Assembly (NCBI GenBank): GCA_049324315.1
Contig: JBMOKU010000058.1
Span: 1-49,101, forward strand
DNA from: JBMOKU01 sp049324315
Lineage (GTDB): Bacteria > Bacillota > Clostridia > Peptostreptococcales > Thermotaleaceae
Direction of reading: 5' to 3'
Length of the DNA: 49,101 nt
Position 1 is the first letter of the stretch, and each line of letters begins with the position of its first letter. The notes under the pieces are model-generated. The model searched no databases. It worked only from the letters and a program-made list of their open reading frames with translations, and was not told the origin of the DNA. Below are positions 8,001-15,826 of this stretch, in pieces. The translations under genes were made by a program, and so were the position numbers.

Positions 8001-11000
8001 AATCCAAGTGCAACTACAATTTTGGATGGTTTCTCAACCATTGGAGAGTTCATGCCGCAGAAAACATCGGATATCTAAAGAGAGGATATCATGAAGGTTT
8101 GGAATCAGGAGATATGGTTTTCGCGGTTTACTGCTGCGCCAGCATTATTGTAACCATGTTTGTAAAGGGAGATAAATTGGAAGAGACGTATGAACAGTCT
8201 TTACGGTATGCCACCTTTGTAAACGAAATACAATATGAGTATATAGGACATATTTTTACGGTTATTCAGCAGGGGATTCTGAATCTCAAAGGACTGACGA
8301 AAGATAAACTGTCATTAACTGATGACCATCTGGATGAGCGAATACTGGAAGAAAAGATTAAAAACTGCAGTATCGATGCAGTTAAGGCTTTGTATTATGT
8401 AGTGAGACTCCAGTTATATTACATCTATGAAAACTATCAGGGGGCTGTGAAGGAAGCAGAAAAGGCCGGAAACTACATTGAAGGAGCTATGGGGCTATTG
8501 TATTCTGCTGACTATTATTTCTATTATTCGTTGACACTTGCAGCAGTATATATGACAGCGGATGTGAAAGAACAACAACAATACCTGCGAATTATCAAAA
8601 GAAATCAAAAGAAAATGAAAAAATGGGCGGACCATTGCCCGGAAAACTTCCTCCATAAATACTTGTTGGTAGAAGCAGAATTGTCCCGAATTCTTGGTAT
8701 GAATGCAAAAGCCGGGAAGCTATATAATGAAGGGATTGTTTCTGCCTTTGAAAATGAATACCGTCAAAATTGTGCAGTTGGCAATGAATTGGCTGCCCGG
8801 TTTTATCTATCTCAGGGTCTTACTGTCATTGCCGAGGCATATATGAATAAAGCCAGCGCACTCTATGGTCAATGGGGCGCTGTTGTTAAAGTAAAAAGAA
8901 TAAATGAAAAATATCCTGATTTTTTTCAGTCGTCCTATCATCAGTATGTTAAATTGGAACATATGCATGGAGAAAATCGGACATTAACGACCCATTCAAC
9001 CAGCAGCAGCACGGTATTTTTAGATATGGCGGCTGTTTTGAAAATGTCCCATGCTATTTCTAAGGAAATTGTTTTTGAAAGAATGCTGGAAAATTTAATG
9101 CGCATTTCCATTGAAAATGCTGGGGCTGAGAAAGGGCTCCTATGTATGATTGAAGAAGGCTCGTATATGCTAAAGGCAATGGGAACTGTAAGTCAGGATG
9201 GTATTGAGGTTATCTTACCGGGTGACGGCTGCTATAAGATGGATATACCTGTTTCTATCATTAATTATGTAATGAGAACAGAAAAATCAGTTGTGTTGAA
9301 CGATGCTCGGTCTGAGCCTAGATTTGCTAAGGATGATTATATACAAAAAAATGAGGTAAAATCTGCACTCTGCAGTCCAATTATTCAGCAAGGAAAGCTG
9401 CTGGGCGTATTATACATGGAGAACAACTTGACTACAGGTGCTTTTACGGCAGATAGAGTCGAAATACTGAATCTTCTTTCTACGCAAGCTGCCATATCCA
9501 TAGTCAATGCATCCATGTACGAAAAAATACGGGACTTAAACCATAATCTGGAAGAAAAAATAGAAGAAAGAACGAGACAGTTGAAAGTAAGTATGACTTC
9601 TGTCAGTAATCTTCTTAATAATGCTGGACAAGGATTTCTGACTTTTGGAAAAGATCTGCTTGTAGAAGAAAATTATAGTGCAGAGTGTCGTAATATTTTT
9701 GGCTATGAGATTAAAGGACGCAATGTTGCTGAACTTTTGTTTGAACAAGATCAGGAGCAGAAGGACTTTGTCATGAAAGTAATCCCTGTCATATTGAATG
9801 ATAAGGAGAATGTCAAAAGGCAGCTTTACATGCCGCTTTTGCCAAACACCGCTGTCATTGGAGAAAGGCATTTTGATATTTCCTATAAAATTATCAACGA
9901 TCCCCATGAAGAACTGAATGAAAAGATTATGATGATCATGACAGATATCACGTTGAAAAAGGACTTAGAAAATAAAGTAGAAATGGAAAGAAATATTCTT
10001 AAAATGGTGGTCAAAGCTGTGGTACATCACGATGACTTCATGGACAATGTCAGATCCTTTAGAGAGTTTTGTGAATATCGAATTTTCGAATTGGTGGGCA
10101 GTGATAGATCCTTTAAAGACATTGTATTTGAAATCATGAGAAGCATTCATACCTTCAAAGGGAACTTCAGTCAGCTGCATATGGTCAATATCGTTAAAAG
10201 TCTTCATGATTTTGAGTCTTGGATCTATGATATTAGTAAAAATATTGATAATCTTACCCTCGGTAAGTTTGTTTATTTGCTGGAAGGCTTTGAACTGGAG
10301 GAATGGTTGGATGAAGACTTGAAGGTTTTAGAGGATGTATTAGGCAAGGAGTTTTTCAATAGAGAAAATATACTTTTCATCGACAAAAGAAGACTTGTTG
10401 AAACTGAGGAAGAAGTTGCGGCAGCCATTGACAGTGGTCATGTGAATAGGGTACTGCCAATTATTAAGCGTTTAAGGTATAAAACGTTGAGAGATATGCT
10501 TTCTGTGTATCCTAATTATGTTATGGAACAAGCCGAAAGACTGGGAAAATCATTGCAGCCATTTGAAATCATCGGGGGCAATATTTTGGTTGAGAGTGAA
10601 AGGTTCTTTGATTTCACAAAATCCCTTACCCATGTATTTAGGAACTGTATTGACCATGGTATTGAACCAATGGATGAAAGAGTAGAACTGGGCAAGGAAG
10701 AACAAGGTAGAATCGGATGCAGTATTTTAGCGAAAGAGGATACTATCGTCATCCAAATATCCGATGATGGGCGGGGTATCGACTTAGATATGTTAAGGGA
10801 AAAGGCACTTGAAAAAGGGATTTATGAAGAGGCAGACATTGATCGTGTGTCGAAAGAAGAAATACTATCACTTGTATTCCGGGATGATTTTTCCACAAAG
10901 GAACAGACTACTGAGTTATCCGGTAGAGGTGTGGGGCTAGCAGCCGTTATGAAAGAATTGAAAAAATTAAATGGAAAGGTAGAAGTGAAAACAGAACCTA

Positions 11001-11044
11001 ACAATGGAACGGAATTTCGCTTTGTTTTCCCATACGAAATGTAA
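5036..11044 (+). CDS. Giant hybrid signalling protein: Ser/Thr kinase - AAA ATPase - TPR-like - GAF - PAS-like - Hpt - CheA-like ATPase
   Basis: A cytosolic protein of 2002 residues with no membrane segments seen. Residues ~1-270: Ser/Thr kinase with V-T-I-K-A-F, H-K-D-I-K-P-S-N (HRD variant), D-F-S instead of D-F-G, and M-S-P-E-Q-T-G-R. Residues ~300-500: AAA ATPase with Walker A G-P-P-G-I-G-K-T (328-335) and L-F-I-D-D-L-Q-W-A-D. Residues ~740-1290: helical, TPR-like. Residues ~1345-1490: GAF. A coiled coil lies near 1497-1518, then a PAS-like region. Residues ~1650-1760: Hpt with H1705 in I-H-T-F-K-G-N-F. The C-terminus is a CheA-type ATPase: N-box H-V-F-R-N-C-I-D-H-G (H1866), D-D-G-R-G-I-D (1910), G-R-G-V-G-L (1963). 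It resembles the known trifunctional kinase/ATPase/histidine kinase family, but here the end is CheA-like, without a CheW domain. No response regulator lies nearby. GGAAGGAAG precedes the start. Confidence 0.88.
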   Translation: MITIPGYKIVERIHHGAKTAIYRGYTEQDQIPVTIKAFQPEYPITEGNLKIKHEYNILKKLDFPGVLNVYALERYEKRWALVMEFFNGKSLKHCIAGEKISVKDRLNIGIQLTSILDEFHCRKVIHKDIKPSNILYDHKTKRVKIIDFSIASLSPKEKQPYRHMNTFEGTLAYMSPEQTGRINRNVDCRTDFYSLGVTMYELLTGQIPFDTTDPLEMVHFHIAKTPVPVHILNPDVPVIISDIVMKLMAKSPDERYQSAYGIKADMQKCLTQLEDKGYVEYFSLGKDDISDRFCISHKLYNRSLELKDLMFALDSTFSGQKEMTLVSGPPGIGKTRLIQEVNHHVQERKGHFISGKFEQFHNETPYYPLIHAFRELIFSILTENEENLLNWKKRLSSAVGVNGQLIIDVIPEVELIIGKQPDIKELSPTESKNRFSHTFKNFVNVFCQKESPLVLFIDDLQWADLGTLDLIGSIMGDQDLGYLLFIGAYRDNEAKTKEHLLSLFEQLEKNQVFYHGIQLTPFKQEHIERLICDTFRCNEDVSALGQLIYQKTYGNPFFVKYFMELLYEKNLIYFDSTIRVWKWDINKIKGLRITDNVVELLREKIENLPAETREVLQYGGCVGNDFDLEILSQITGKSMGELASLLEIVVSEGLLDVKGKHYAYIHHEHDFHEELSEQENHSVIYNFVHDQIQQAAYLMVPDGKRKEIHYKIGMWMLKDLRESETDDRVFDILKHLNICRERITDGELKEKLAFLNYQAGKRAKASAAFRTALKYFTIATELLENESWEKNYTLTFDSFLERAECAYLNVYYEEAEKFFDLIQQFAKSDLDKARIFKIRIVLYINQDKVEEAVALGLKALRMLKVPLVEKPSALTVARELFIVKAKLLGKNVEDLLHLPVMSDPTQAAAMDLLMSLTPVAYMKSNNLLIVVVLKIVSLSLTYGNSYASAFGYGVYGLLTGAVFGNYEEGYQFGKLGLNLNDRMNNVSVKSKCNYNFGWFLNHWRVHAAENIGYLKRGYHEGLESGDMVFAVYCCASIIVTMFVKGDKLEETYEQSLRYATFVNEIQYEYIGHIFTVIQQGILNLKGLTKDKLSLTDDHLDERILEEKIKNCSIDAVKALYYVVRLQLYYIYENYQGAVKEAEKAGNYIEGAMGLLYSADYYFYYSLTLAAVYMTADVKEQQQYLRIIKRNQKKMKKWADHCPENFLHKYLLVEAELSRILGMNAKAGKLYNEGIVSAFENEYRQNCAVGNELAARFYLSQGLTVIAEAYMNKASALYGQWGAVVKVKRINEKYPDFFQSSYHQYVKLEHMHGENRTLTTHSTSSSTVFLDMAAVLKMSHAISKEIVFERMLENLMRISIENAGAEKGLLCMIEEGSYMLKAMGTVSQDGIEVILPGDGCYKMDIPVSIINYVMRTEKSVVLNDARSEPRFAKDDYIQKNEVKSALCSPIIQQGKLLGVLYMENNLTTGAFTADRVEILNLLSTQAAISIVNASMYEKIRDLNHNLEEKIEERTRQLKVSMTSVSNLLNNAGQGFLTFGKDLLVEENYSAECRNIFGYEIKGRNVAELLFEQDQEQKDFVMKVIPVILNDKENVKRQLYMPLLPNTAVIGERHFDISYKIINDPHEELNEKIMMIMTDITLKKDLENKVEMERNILKMVVKAVVHHDDFMDNVRSFREFCEYRIFELVGSDRSFKDIVFEIMRSIHTFKGNFSQLHMVNIVKSLHDFESWIYDISKNIDNLTLGKFVYLLEGFELEEWLDEDLKVLEDVLGKEFFNRENILFIDKRRLVETEEEVAAAIDSGHVNRVLPIIKRLRYKTLRDMLSVYPNYVMEQAERLGKSLQPFEIIGGNILVESERFFDFTKSLTHVFRNCIDHGIEPMDERVELGKEEQGRIGCSILAKEDTIVIQISDDGRGIDLDMLREKALEKGIYEEADIDRVSKEEILSLVFRDDFSTKEQTTELSGRGVGLAAVMKELKKLNGKVEVKTEPNNGTEFRFVFPYEM

Positions 11045-11049
11045 TTTGT

Positions 11050-11077
11050 AAGGAACGCCCTCGCGGCGTTCCTTTTG
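11050..11077. terminator. Bidirectional Rho-independent terminator
   Basis: AAGGAACGCC, CTCGC loop, GGCGTTCCTT plus T-run. It lies five bases after the kinase stop and between convergent genes. On the opposite strand it would serve the pseudokinase/PKD gene, though its T-run there is weak. Confidence 0.88.
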
Positions 11078-11094
11078 TTGTAGAACAAAATACC

Positions 11095-11122
11095 GTAGGG
11101 GCGGCTGCCCACAGCCGCCCGC
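11095..11122. repeat. GTAGGGG variable-core palindrome, copy B
   Basis: GTAGGGGCGGCTG CCCA CAGCCGCCCGC: a near-perfect hairpin between the convergent kinase and pseudokinase genes. It has the same head and tail as copies A and F but a different, self-complementary core. Confidence 0.75.
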
Positions 11123-11145
11123 ATGGGTTTGTCTCTTTAGATTGT

Positions 11146-12327
11146 TTATTTCCCAATTCCAGATGATTGATTTGCAGAACCGTCTGCCTCAAGGACTGTA
11201 ATGTCCATTGAAAAGCTCTCGCTTAGATTTCCTCTAGAATCTTTCACCTGTAATGAGACTGTGTAATTACCAGATACATCAAACCGGTACGTTAAATTAT
11301 GGGATTGATCTTTATGGATTTCTAGATCATCTTTTGTAATGATCCATTCTGACGCAACGATTTCCGCCGTTGAATCTTCAGGGGCAGACATATTGATAAA
11401 GAAAACCTCCTCGCCTGCACGAATGGTACTGTTGCTTATCTGAAATGATGCAAGGAGGGCATTTTGTTGCGTATCGATATTTCCGCTTTCTATAGAAGCT
11501 GTAGATGGATTTTCCGAAAAAAAGAATGACTTTACAAACCATATAGTTCCTAATAGGACAATCAGGGATAGAATTATGACGGCTGGCTTTCGTGTATTTT
11601 TACGTTTTATTTTGACTCTAGTTAAAGGAACGACGATAGGATTTGTTCCTGTAAAAGTTTCATAGATCAGATTTGATCTCAAGTAGTCGTAGAGCTGGGA
11701 TGGTGTAGTGAAGTGATGATTTGCCGCTTCTTCAATAATGGATGAAATGGCTGGAGGTACTTCCTCGAAAGATGCTTTCCAGTTTTCCTGCTGATCTGAA
11801 TAAGTAAACAGCCTTGAAATTAGATCAGCTATTCTTTCCATGACATCGCGATTGTCAACCACTAAATCTTTTTTATTGATATAAAGATGATAATGAAAGT
11901 GAATATTTCCCTTATTTGTCACAGCAATATTTCTTACATCACTGAGCGTGTATTGCAGGAGGGGAGGAAGCGTTTCTACCTCACGCAGTTTTAACAGTAA
12001 AGATTCTAATAGTTGAATTTTATCTGGAAGTTTTGCCGATGTATAGGATAAAAAGTCATTCAGGAAATCCTGTTGAATATGCTTCATGACTATATATAGG
12101 ATGTCGTTATTGATAAAAAACTCGATAAAGCTTTCCCACGGAGCCATACTTTCATAGGATAGAATTTCTGTCATCTGATGAATAATTTCCCCATCAGAAT
12201 ACGCATTAATGATATAATCATTACCGCAGAGAATTCCTTTCACTTGGTAGATCATATGCATATCTTCTCCAATAATCACGTCCGTGATTATATAGCGATC
12301 GTCAATCAATTGAATTCTATCACTCAT
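11146..12327 (-). CDS. Membrane protein with degenerate kinase-like cytosolic domain, one TM segment and an extracellular PKD domain
   Basis: 393 residues. Residues 1-230 lack HRD, DFG and a P-loop, but the layout resembles a protein kinase that has lost catalysis: Y-I-V-M-K at about 78-82 sits where the hinge would be, and V-P-P-A-I-S-S-I-I-E-E-A with P-S-Q-L-Y-D-Y-L at 190-216 resembles the kinase C-lobe tail. A basic stretch K-I-K-R-K-N-T-R-K (239-247) precedes a TM helix at about 248-268. Residues 290-380 look like a PKD/Ig-like fold (G-N-Y-T-V-S-L-Q-V-K-D-S-R-G-N). The basic residues before the TM predict a cytosolic N-terminus. It is convergent with the giant kinase. The pseudokinase reading is inference; the TM and PKD calls are firmer. 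The Shine-Dalgarno site is weak (AAGGA). Confidence 0.65.
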   Translation of the reverse strand: MSDRIQLIDDRYIITDVIIGEDMHMIYQVKGILCGNDYIINAYSDGEIIHQMTEILSYESMAPWESFIEFFINNDILYIVMKHIQQDFLNDFLSYTSAKLPDKIQLLESLLLKLREVETLPPLLQYTLSDVRNIAVTNKGNIHFHYHLYINKKDLVVDNRDVMERIADLISRLFTYSDQQENWKASFEEVPPAISSIIEEAANHHFTTPSQLYDYLRSNLIYETFTGTNPIVVPLTRVKIKRKNTRKPAVIILSLIVLLGTIWFVKSFFFSENPSTASIESGNIDTQQNALLASFQISNSTIRAGEEVFFINMSAPEDSTAEIVASEWIITKDDLEIHKDQSHNLTYRFDVSGNYTVSLQVKDSRGNLSESFSMDITVLEADGSANQSSGIGK

Positions 12328-12361
12328 GATCTATCACTTTCCTTCTTGTGGAAATTTCCAA

Positions 12362-12392
12362 TATTTACTCTAATCATACCGTATTTTGTCAA
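12362..12392 (-). promoter_or_regulatory. Possible promoter for the PKD membrane protein gene
   Basis: On the minus strand TTGACA (plus 12387-12392) is a perfect -35. The -10 candidates GTAAAT or TAAATA lie 18-19 bases downstream. The -10 is weak, so the exact position is uncertain. Confidence 0.45.
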
Positions 12393-12415
12393 AGGATGCA
12401 ATTTATATAAAAGAC

Positions 12416-12540
12416 AAGTTAAAAAGTTGAAGGTTGGAAGTTGAAAGTTAAGACAAAACAAGACATGAACAGGATTCATGCCTTGCTAAAGCGTTCTTTT
12501 TGTTTCTGCTAGAAGCTAGCAGCCAGTAGCTAGTAGCCGA
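12416..12540. repeat. Two runs of degenerate 7-base units between convergent-facing gene ends
   Basis: The left run has GTT every seven bases (GTTGAAG, GTTGGAA, GTTGAAA, about 12428-12451). The right run is GCTAGAA GCTAGCA GCCAGTA GCTAGTA (12508-12535). Between them CATGAA/TTCATG forms a small hairpin. Unlike the loci at 23897, 35510 and 38466, the two runs here are not reverse complements. I see nothing else in the remaining bases up to the gpmI stop at 12624 except a short palindrome GGATATA/TATATCC near 12575-12595. Confidence 0.6.
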
Positions 12541-12623
12541 TAAATATGCACCTTCTGAAGTATCAATGTCTATGGATATAGATTATATCCTGAAGTTGGC
12601 TAGCAACATAGTATGATAAGCTT

Positions 12624-14183
12624 TTACGCTGTTTCTTCAGCTGCAGTATATGATGGAACTAACAGTGAGTTTCCGGTCATTTCAGCAGGCTTAGGCAGCT
12701 CCATTAGTTCCAGAAGTGTAGGAGCAATATCAGCCAGCACACCGGATGAAATATTGTACTTTTCATCTGCATTGATGAGGATGATTGGAACCGGATTTGT
12801 GGAGTGGGCTGTAACCACATTTCCATACTCATCCAACATTTCATCGGAATTTCCATGGTCGGCAGTAATCAGCAATTGACCGCCTTTATTGATAGTGGCT
12901 TCTACGATTTTACCAATACATTCATCTACAGTCTCAACGGCTTTAATCGCTGCTTCCATAGAGCCGGTATGGCCAACCATATCGCAATTTGCATAGTTAA
13001 CGATAATCATATCGTATGCTTCTTCGTTAATTGCATGAAGAAGTTTTTCCGTTACCTCATAAGCACTCATTTCCGGCTGTAAATCATAGGTAGCAACCTT
13101 TGGCGATGGTATCAGTATTCTGTCTTCGCCGGTATAAGGCGGTTCGACCCCTCCATTAAAGAAGAAGGTTACATGGGCATATTTTTCTGTTTCGGCAATA
13201 TGAAGCTGCTTTAATCCTAAGTCAGAGATGTACTGTGAGAAAGTATTGTCCAAGGACTGTGGAGAATATGCCACGTGGACATTTGGCATAGCAGCATCAT
13301 ACTGTGTCATACAAATGTAGTATACAGGGAAACAGCCTTTTTTACGTTCAAACCCGTTGAATTCGGAATCTACAAAAGCACGGGTAATTTCCCTTGCCCT
13401 GTCCGGTCTAAAATTAAACATGATGATGGAATCGTGGGCATTGACCGTGGCAATGGGCTGGCCATCATTGCAGATGACAGTTGGTTTAACGAATTCATCA
13501 ACTTCATTTTTATCATAAGAGTTTTGAACCGCTTCCTTGGCAGATTGTGCTGTCTCGCCCAAGCCCATGGTAATTGCATCATAGGCTAAAGCCACTCTTT
13601 CCCAACGGTTATCGCGATCCATGGCATAATATCTACCTGATACGGTAGCAATTTGACCGATGCCAATTTCTCTCATTTTGTCTTCTAATGCTTCAATATA
13701 GCCAATTGCACTGGATGGGGGAACGTCACGACCATCTAAGAAGCAGTGGACATAAACGTTTTTAAGTCCATAATCCTTCGCCAGCTCCAGTAAAGCGTAC
13801 AGATGGGTATTATGACTGTGTACACCGCCATCTGACAGCAAGCCCCATAGATGAAGGGCCGAGTGATTAGCCTTTGCATTTTCTAACGCACCAAGTAGAA
13901 CCGAATTTTGAAAGAAGATTTTATCTTCGATGGCTTTACTGATGCGGGTAAGCTCTTGGTAAACAATGCGGCCTGCACCAATATTCAGATGTCCCACTTC
14001 TGAATTCCCCATTTGTCCTTCAGGCAATCCTACAGCCATGCCGCTGGCATGAAGAATACTGTTTGGATAGTTTTCAAGATAGCTGTCAATATTAGGCGTA
14101 TTGGCATCTTTAATTGCGTTACCATAGTTTTTCTCACTGATGCCAAAACCATCTAATATAGCTAATACAGTTGTTTTTTTCAT
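12624..14183 (-). CDS. gpmI: 2,3-bisphosphoglycerate-independent phosphoglycerate mutase
   Basis: Interconverts 3- and 2-phosphoglycerate in glycolysis using two Mn2+ ions and a phosphoserine intermediate. 519 residues, close to the family norm. The N-terminus V-L-A-I-L-D-G-F-G-I gives the first metal ligand Asp, and M-G-N-S-E-V-G-H-L-N-I-G-A-G-R contains the Ser nucleophile. H-C-F-L-D-G-R-D-V-P-P and the C-terminal T-A-D-H-G-N-S-D are also present. A longer reading from 14216 would add 11 residues not expected in the family; the start at 14183 has AAAGGGGA about eight bases upstream. It is monocistronic and not linked to gap-pgk-tpi here. Dependence on manganese may be relevant to the divergent manganese exporter gene, but that is only a thought. 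Confidence 0.95.
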   Translation of the reverse strand: MKKTTVLAILDGFGISEKNYGNAIKDANTPNIDSYLENYPNSILHASGMAVGLPEGQMGNSEVGHLNIGAGRIVYQELTRISKAIEDKIFFQNSVLLGALENAKANHSALHLWGLLSDGGVHSHNTHLYALLELAKDYGLKNVYVHCFLDGRDVPPSSAIGYIEALEDKMREIGIGQIATVSGRYYAMDRDNRWERVALAYDAITMGLGETAQSAKEAVQNSYDKNEVDEFVKPTVICNDGQPIATVNAHDSIIMFNFRPDRAREITRAFVDSEFNGFERKKGCFPVYYICMTQYDAAMPNVHVAYSPQSLDNTFSQYISDLGLKQLHIAETEKYAHVTFFFNGGVEPPYTGEDRILIPSPKVATYDLQPEMSAYEVTEKLLHAINEEAYDMIIVNYANCDMVGHTGSMEAAIKAVETVDECIGKIVEATINKGGQLLITADHGNSDEMLDEYGNVVTAHSTNPVPIILINADEKYNISSGVLADIAPTLLELMELPKPAEMTGNSLLVPSYTAAEETA

Positions 14184-14368
14184 TTCTCCAATCCCCTTTA
14201 CCTGATAAATTGTCATGATTTAACTTGAATGAAATAAAACATACTGGGTAAACTACTATTTAGACAATATGTTTATACCCATTTTTGAACTATTATATAA
14301 CATCTTGCAGGATTAATCAAAAGAAAAGTCATGGAAATTGGATAAAAAACGTTAAAATATTATCATTG

Positions 14369-14397
14369 TTGAAGCGGTCAAAATTTTGTGTTAAACT
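14369..14397 (+). promoter_or_regulatory. Promoter with extended -10 for the manganese riboswitch transcript
   Basis: TTGAAG (14369-14374), 17 bases, TAAACT (14392-14397) with TG at 14389-14390. The predicted start near 14404 falls just before the riboswitch aptamer, which supports the call. Confidence 0.6.
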
Positions 14398-14403
14398 GGA
14401 TTG

Positions 14404-14600
14404 TGTTGGATAAGCTGAAGGGGAGTAGCTGGAATACACGGAGATGTATTTCCAATGATGTCAACATACTGGCGAAAATGCCTGGCATCATTGACTTAAG
14501 AGAAGAGGAGCGAGACTTTTGGCTTAATAGTACGATGTCTTTTATCGTTCTATTAAGCGATGGGTTTTGCTCCTTTGTATGTATATATGTAGGGGGTAGG
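14404..14600 (+). promoter_or_regulatory. yybP-ykoY manganese riboswitch
   Basis: The aptamer carries the diagnostic class motifs: AAGGGGAGTAG (14418-14428), a stem-loop, ATGATGTCAACATAC with later GGCATCATTGAC, and GCGAGACTTT near 14510-14520. yybP-ykoY RNAs bind Mn2+ (with Mg2+) and turn on Mn-efflux genes. The expression platform holds a perfect hairpin GCTTAATAG...CTATTAAGC (14522-14558, inner ACGAT/ATCGT). An outer stem AGGAGCGAGAC/GTTTTGCTCCT would compete with the 3' side of the aptamer. The run after the outer stem is only weakly T-rich, so whether control is by termination or by translation is not clear from sequence. The downstream gene is a GDT1-family transporter, which fits. Confidence 0.92.
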
Positions 14601-14609
14601 AGGGAGAAA

Positions 14610-15746
14610 ATGTTACAAGAGATGATCAAAGCTTTTCTATTTATTTTTATGGCGGAGATGGGAGATAAGACGCAAATTCTTGCCATGTCCTTTGCCACGC
14701 GATATAAGACCAGTAAAGTGTTGTTGGGTGTGTTCCTAGGCTCTGCATTAAATCATGGGATCGCCATTGTTTTAGGTGTATATCTAGGAAGTTTTATTCA
14801 TATGGATCTGATTCAAATCATAGCTGGATGTCTATTTGTCGGGTTTGGTTTATGGACATTAAAAATGGATGAAGAAGAGGAAGACGAGGAAAGCAAATTA
14901 AAAACCTTTGGTCCTGTTCTAACGGTCATGATGGCTTTTTTCATTGGAGAATTGGGAGATAAGACGCAGCTGACAGCGGTAACATTGGCTACCAGCAGCA
15001 AATATCCCGTATTTATTTTTGCCGGCACTGTTACAGGTATGGTGGTAACAAGTGGGATAGGTATCTTCTTAGGAAGCAAAGTAGGAGAAAAGATACCGGA
15101 ATTCACGATAAAAATTGCATCAGCCATGATCTTTATATTTTTTGGCACGCTGAAATTGTATCAAGTTTTACCTGCAGGTTATATGAATACTGTAACCATA
15201 TCAATATATTTTTTAAGTCTGTTCAGTATAAGCTATTTTCTGCTCAAACCTTCCATTGAAGCGGCAAAAAGTAAGCGAATGACGCCATTGAAAGAAGTGG
15301 CCTTGACGTTGTATATCAATACCCACAGGATGCAACGATCTATACAAGCCATCTGTCTTGGGAAAGAGCAGTGCAAAAAGTGCGAAGGGAATCAGTGCTA
15401 CATAGGAAGTATGAAGAAAGCTTTAGAACAGGTCGAAGAAAAACAAGAATATATTTTGGAGAAAAATATCTTTTCTAAATCAGCCCAGCAAGAAAAAAAC
15501 TATGATCAAGACAAAATTATGGAAGGGATCGCAGCTGCATTGTCAGCCTGTCTGAACTGTGGAAAGGAGCACGATAAAAAATGCATTGCCAATCAGACGA
15601 GGGAAGGATTAGAGATCCTTTATTTTGGTACCCCTCTTTCTTTTCAAGGTGATATAGACGACTATTTGAGGAAAAGTGAAAAGATTGATCCGAAATTTAC
15701 CCAATACGTTAAAAAAAGAATTCAGGAAATAAAAGATAATAACTGA
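14610..15746 (+). CDS. GDT1/TMEM165 (UPF0016) family manganese exporter with Cys-rich C-terminal extension
   Basis: Membrane protein of 378 residues. Two inverted-repeat halves carry the family signature: E-M-G-D-K-T-Q (16-22) and E-L-G-D-K-T-Q (114-120), with about six to seven TM helices up to residue ~220. The family exports Mn2+ or exchanges Ca2+/Mn2+, and the upstream Mn riboswitch supports manganese efflux. Bacterial members are usually about 190-220 residues; this one has ~150 extra soluble residues with C249, C255, C258, C263 and later C314, C317, C325, which looks like a metal-binding or disulfide-forming domain (inference). An open frame extends back to 14388 through the riboswitch, but AGGAGGGAG just before 14610 fixes the start. 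Confidence 0.87.
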   Translation: MLQEMIKAFLFIFMAEMGDKTQILAMSFATRYKTSKVLLGVFLGSALNHGIAIVLGVYLGSFIHMDLIQIIAGCLFVGFGLWTLKMDEEEEDEESKLKTFGPVLTVMMAFFIGELGDKTQLTAVTLATSSKYPVFIFAGTVTGMVVTSGIGIFLGSKVGEKIPEFTIKIASAMIFIFFGTLKLYQVLPAGYMNTVTISIYFLSLFSISYFLLKPSIEAAKSKRMTPLKEVALTLYINTHRMQRSIQAICLGKEQCKKCEGNQCYIGSMKKALEQVEEKQEYILEKNIFSKSAQQEKNYDQDKIMEGIAAALSACLNCGKEHDKKCIANQTREGLEILYFGTPLSFQGDIDDYLRKSEKIDPKFTQYVKKRIQEIKDNN

Positions 15747-15826
15747 AAGAATCATTTATGCAATCATGAAAAATATGGTAACATATTGATATAGAGATAT
15801 TGATGAATATAGAGGAGGAATTTCAT

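Noticed and set aside
12416..12540. CRISPR array
   Set aside because: Repeat units are 7 bases, degenerate and without spacers; no cas genes.
14388..14609. 74-residue N-terminal extension of the GDT1 protein
   Set aside because: It is riboswitch sequence; the strong ribosome site before 14610 marks the true start.
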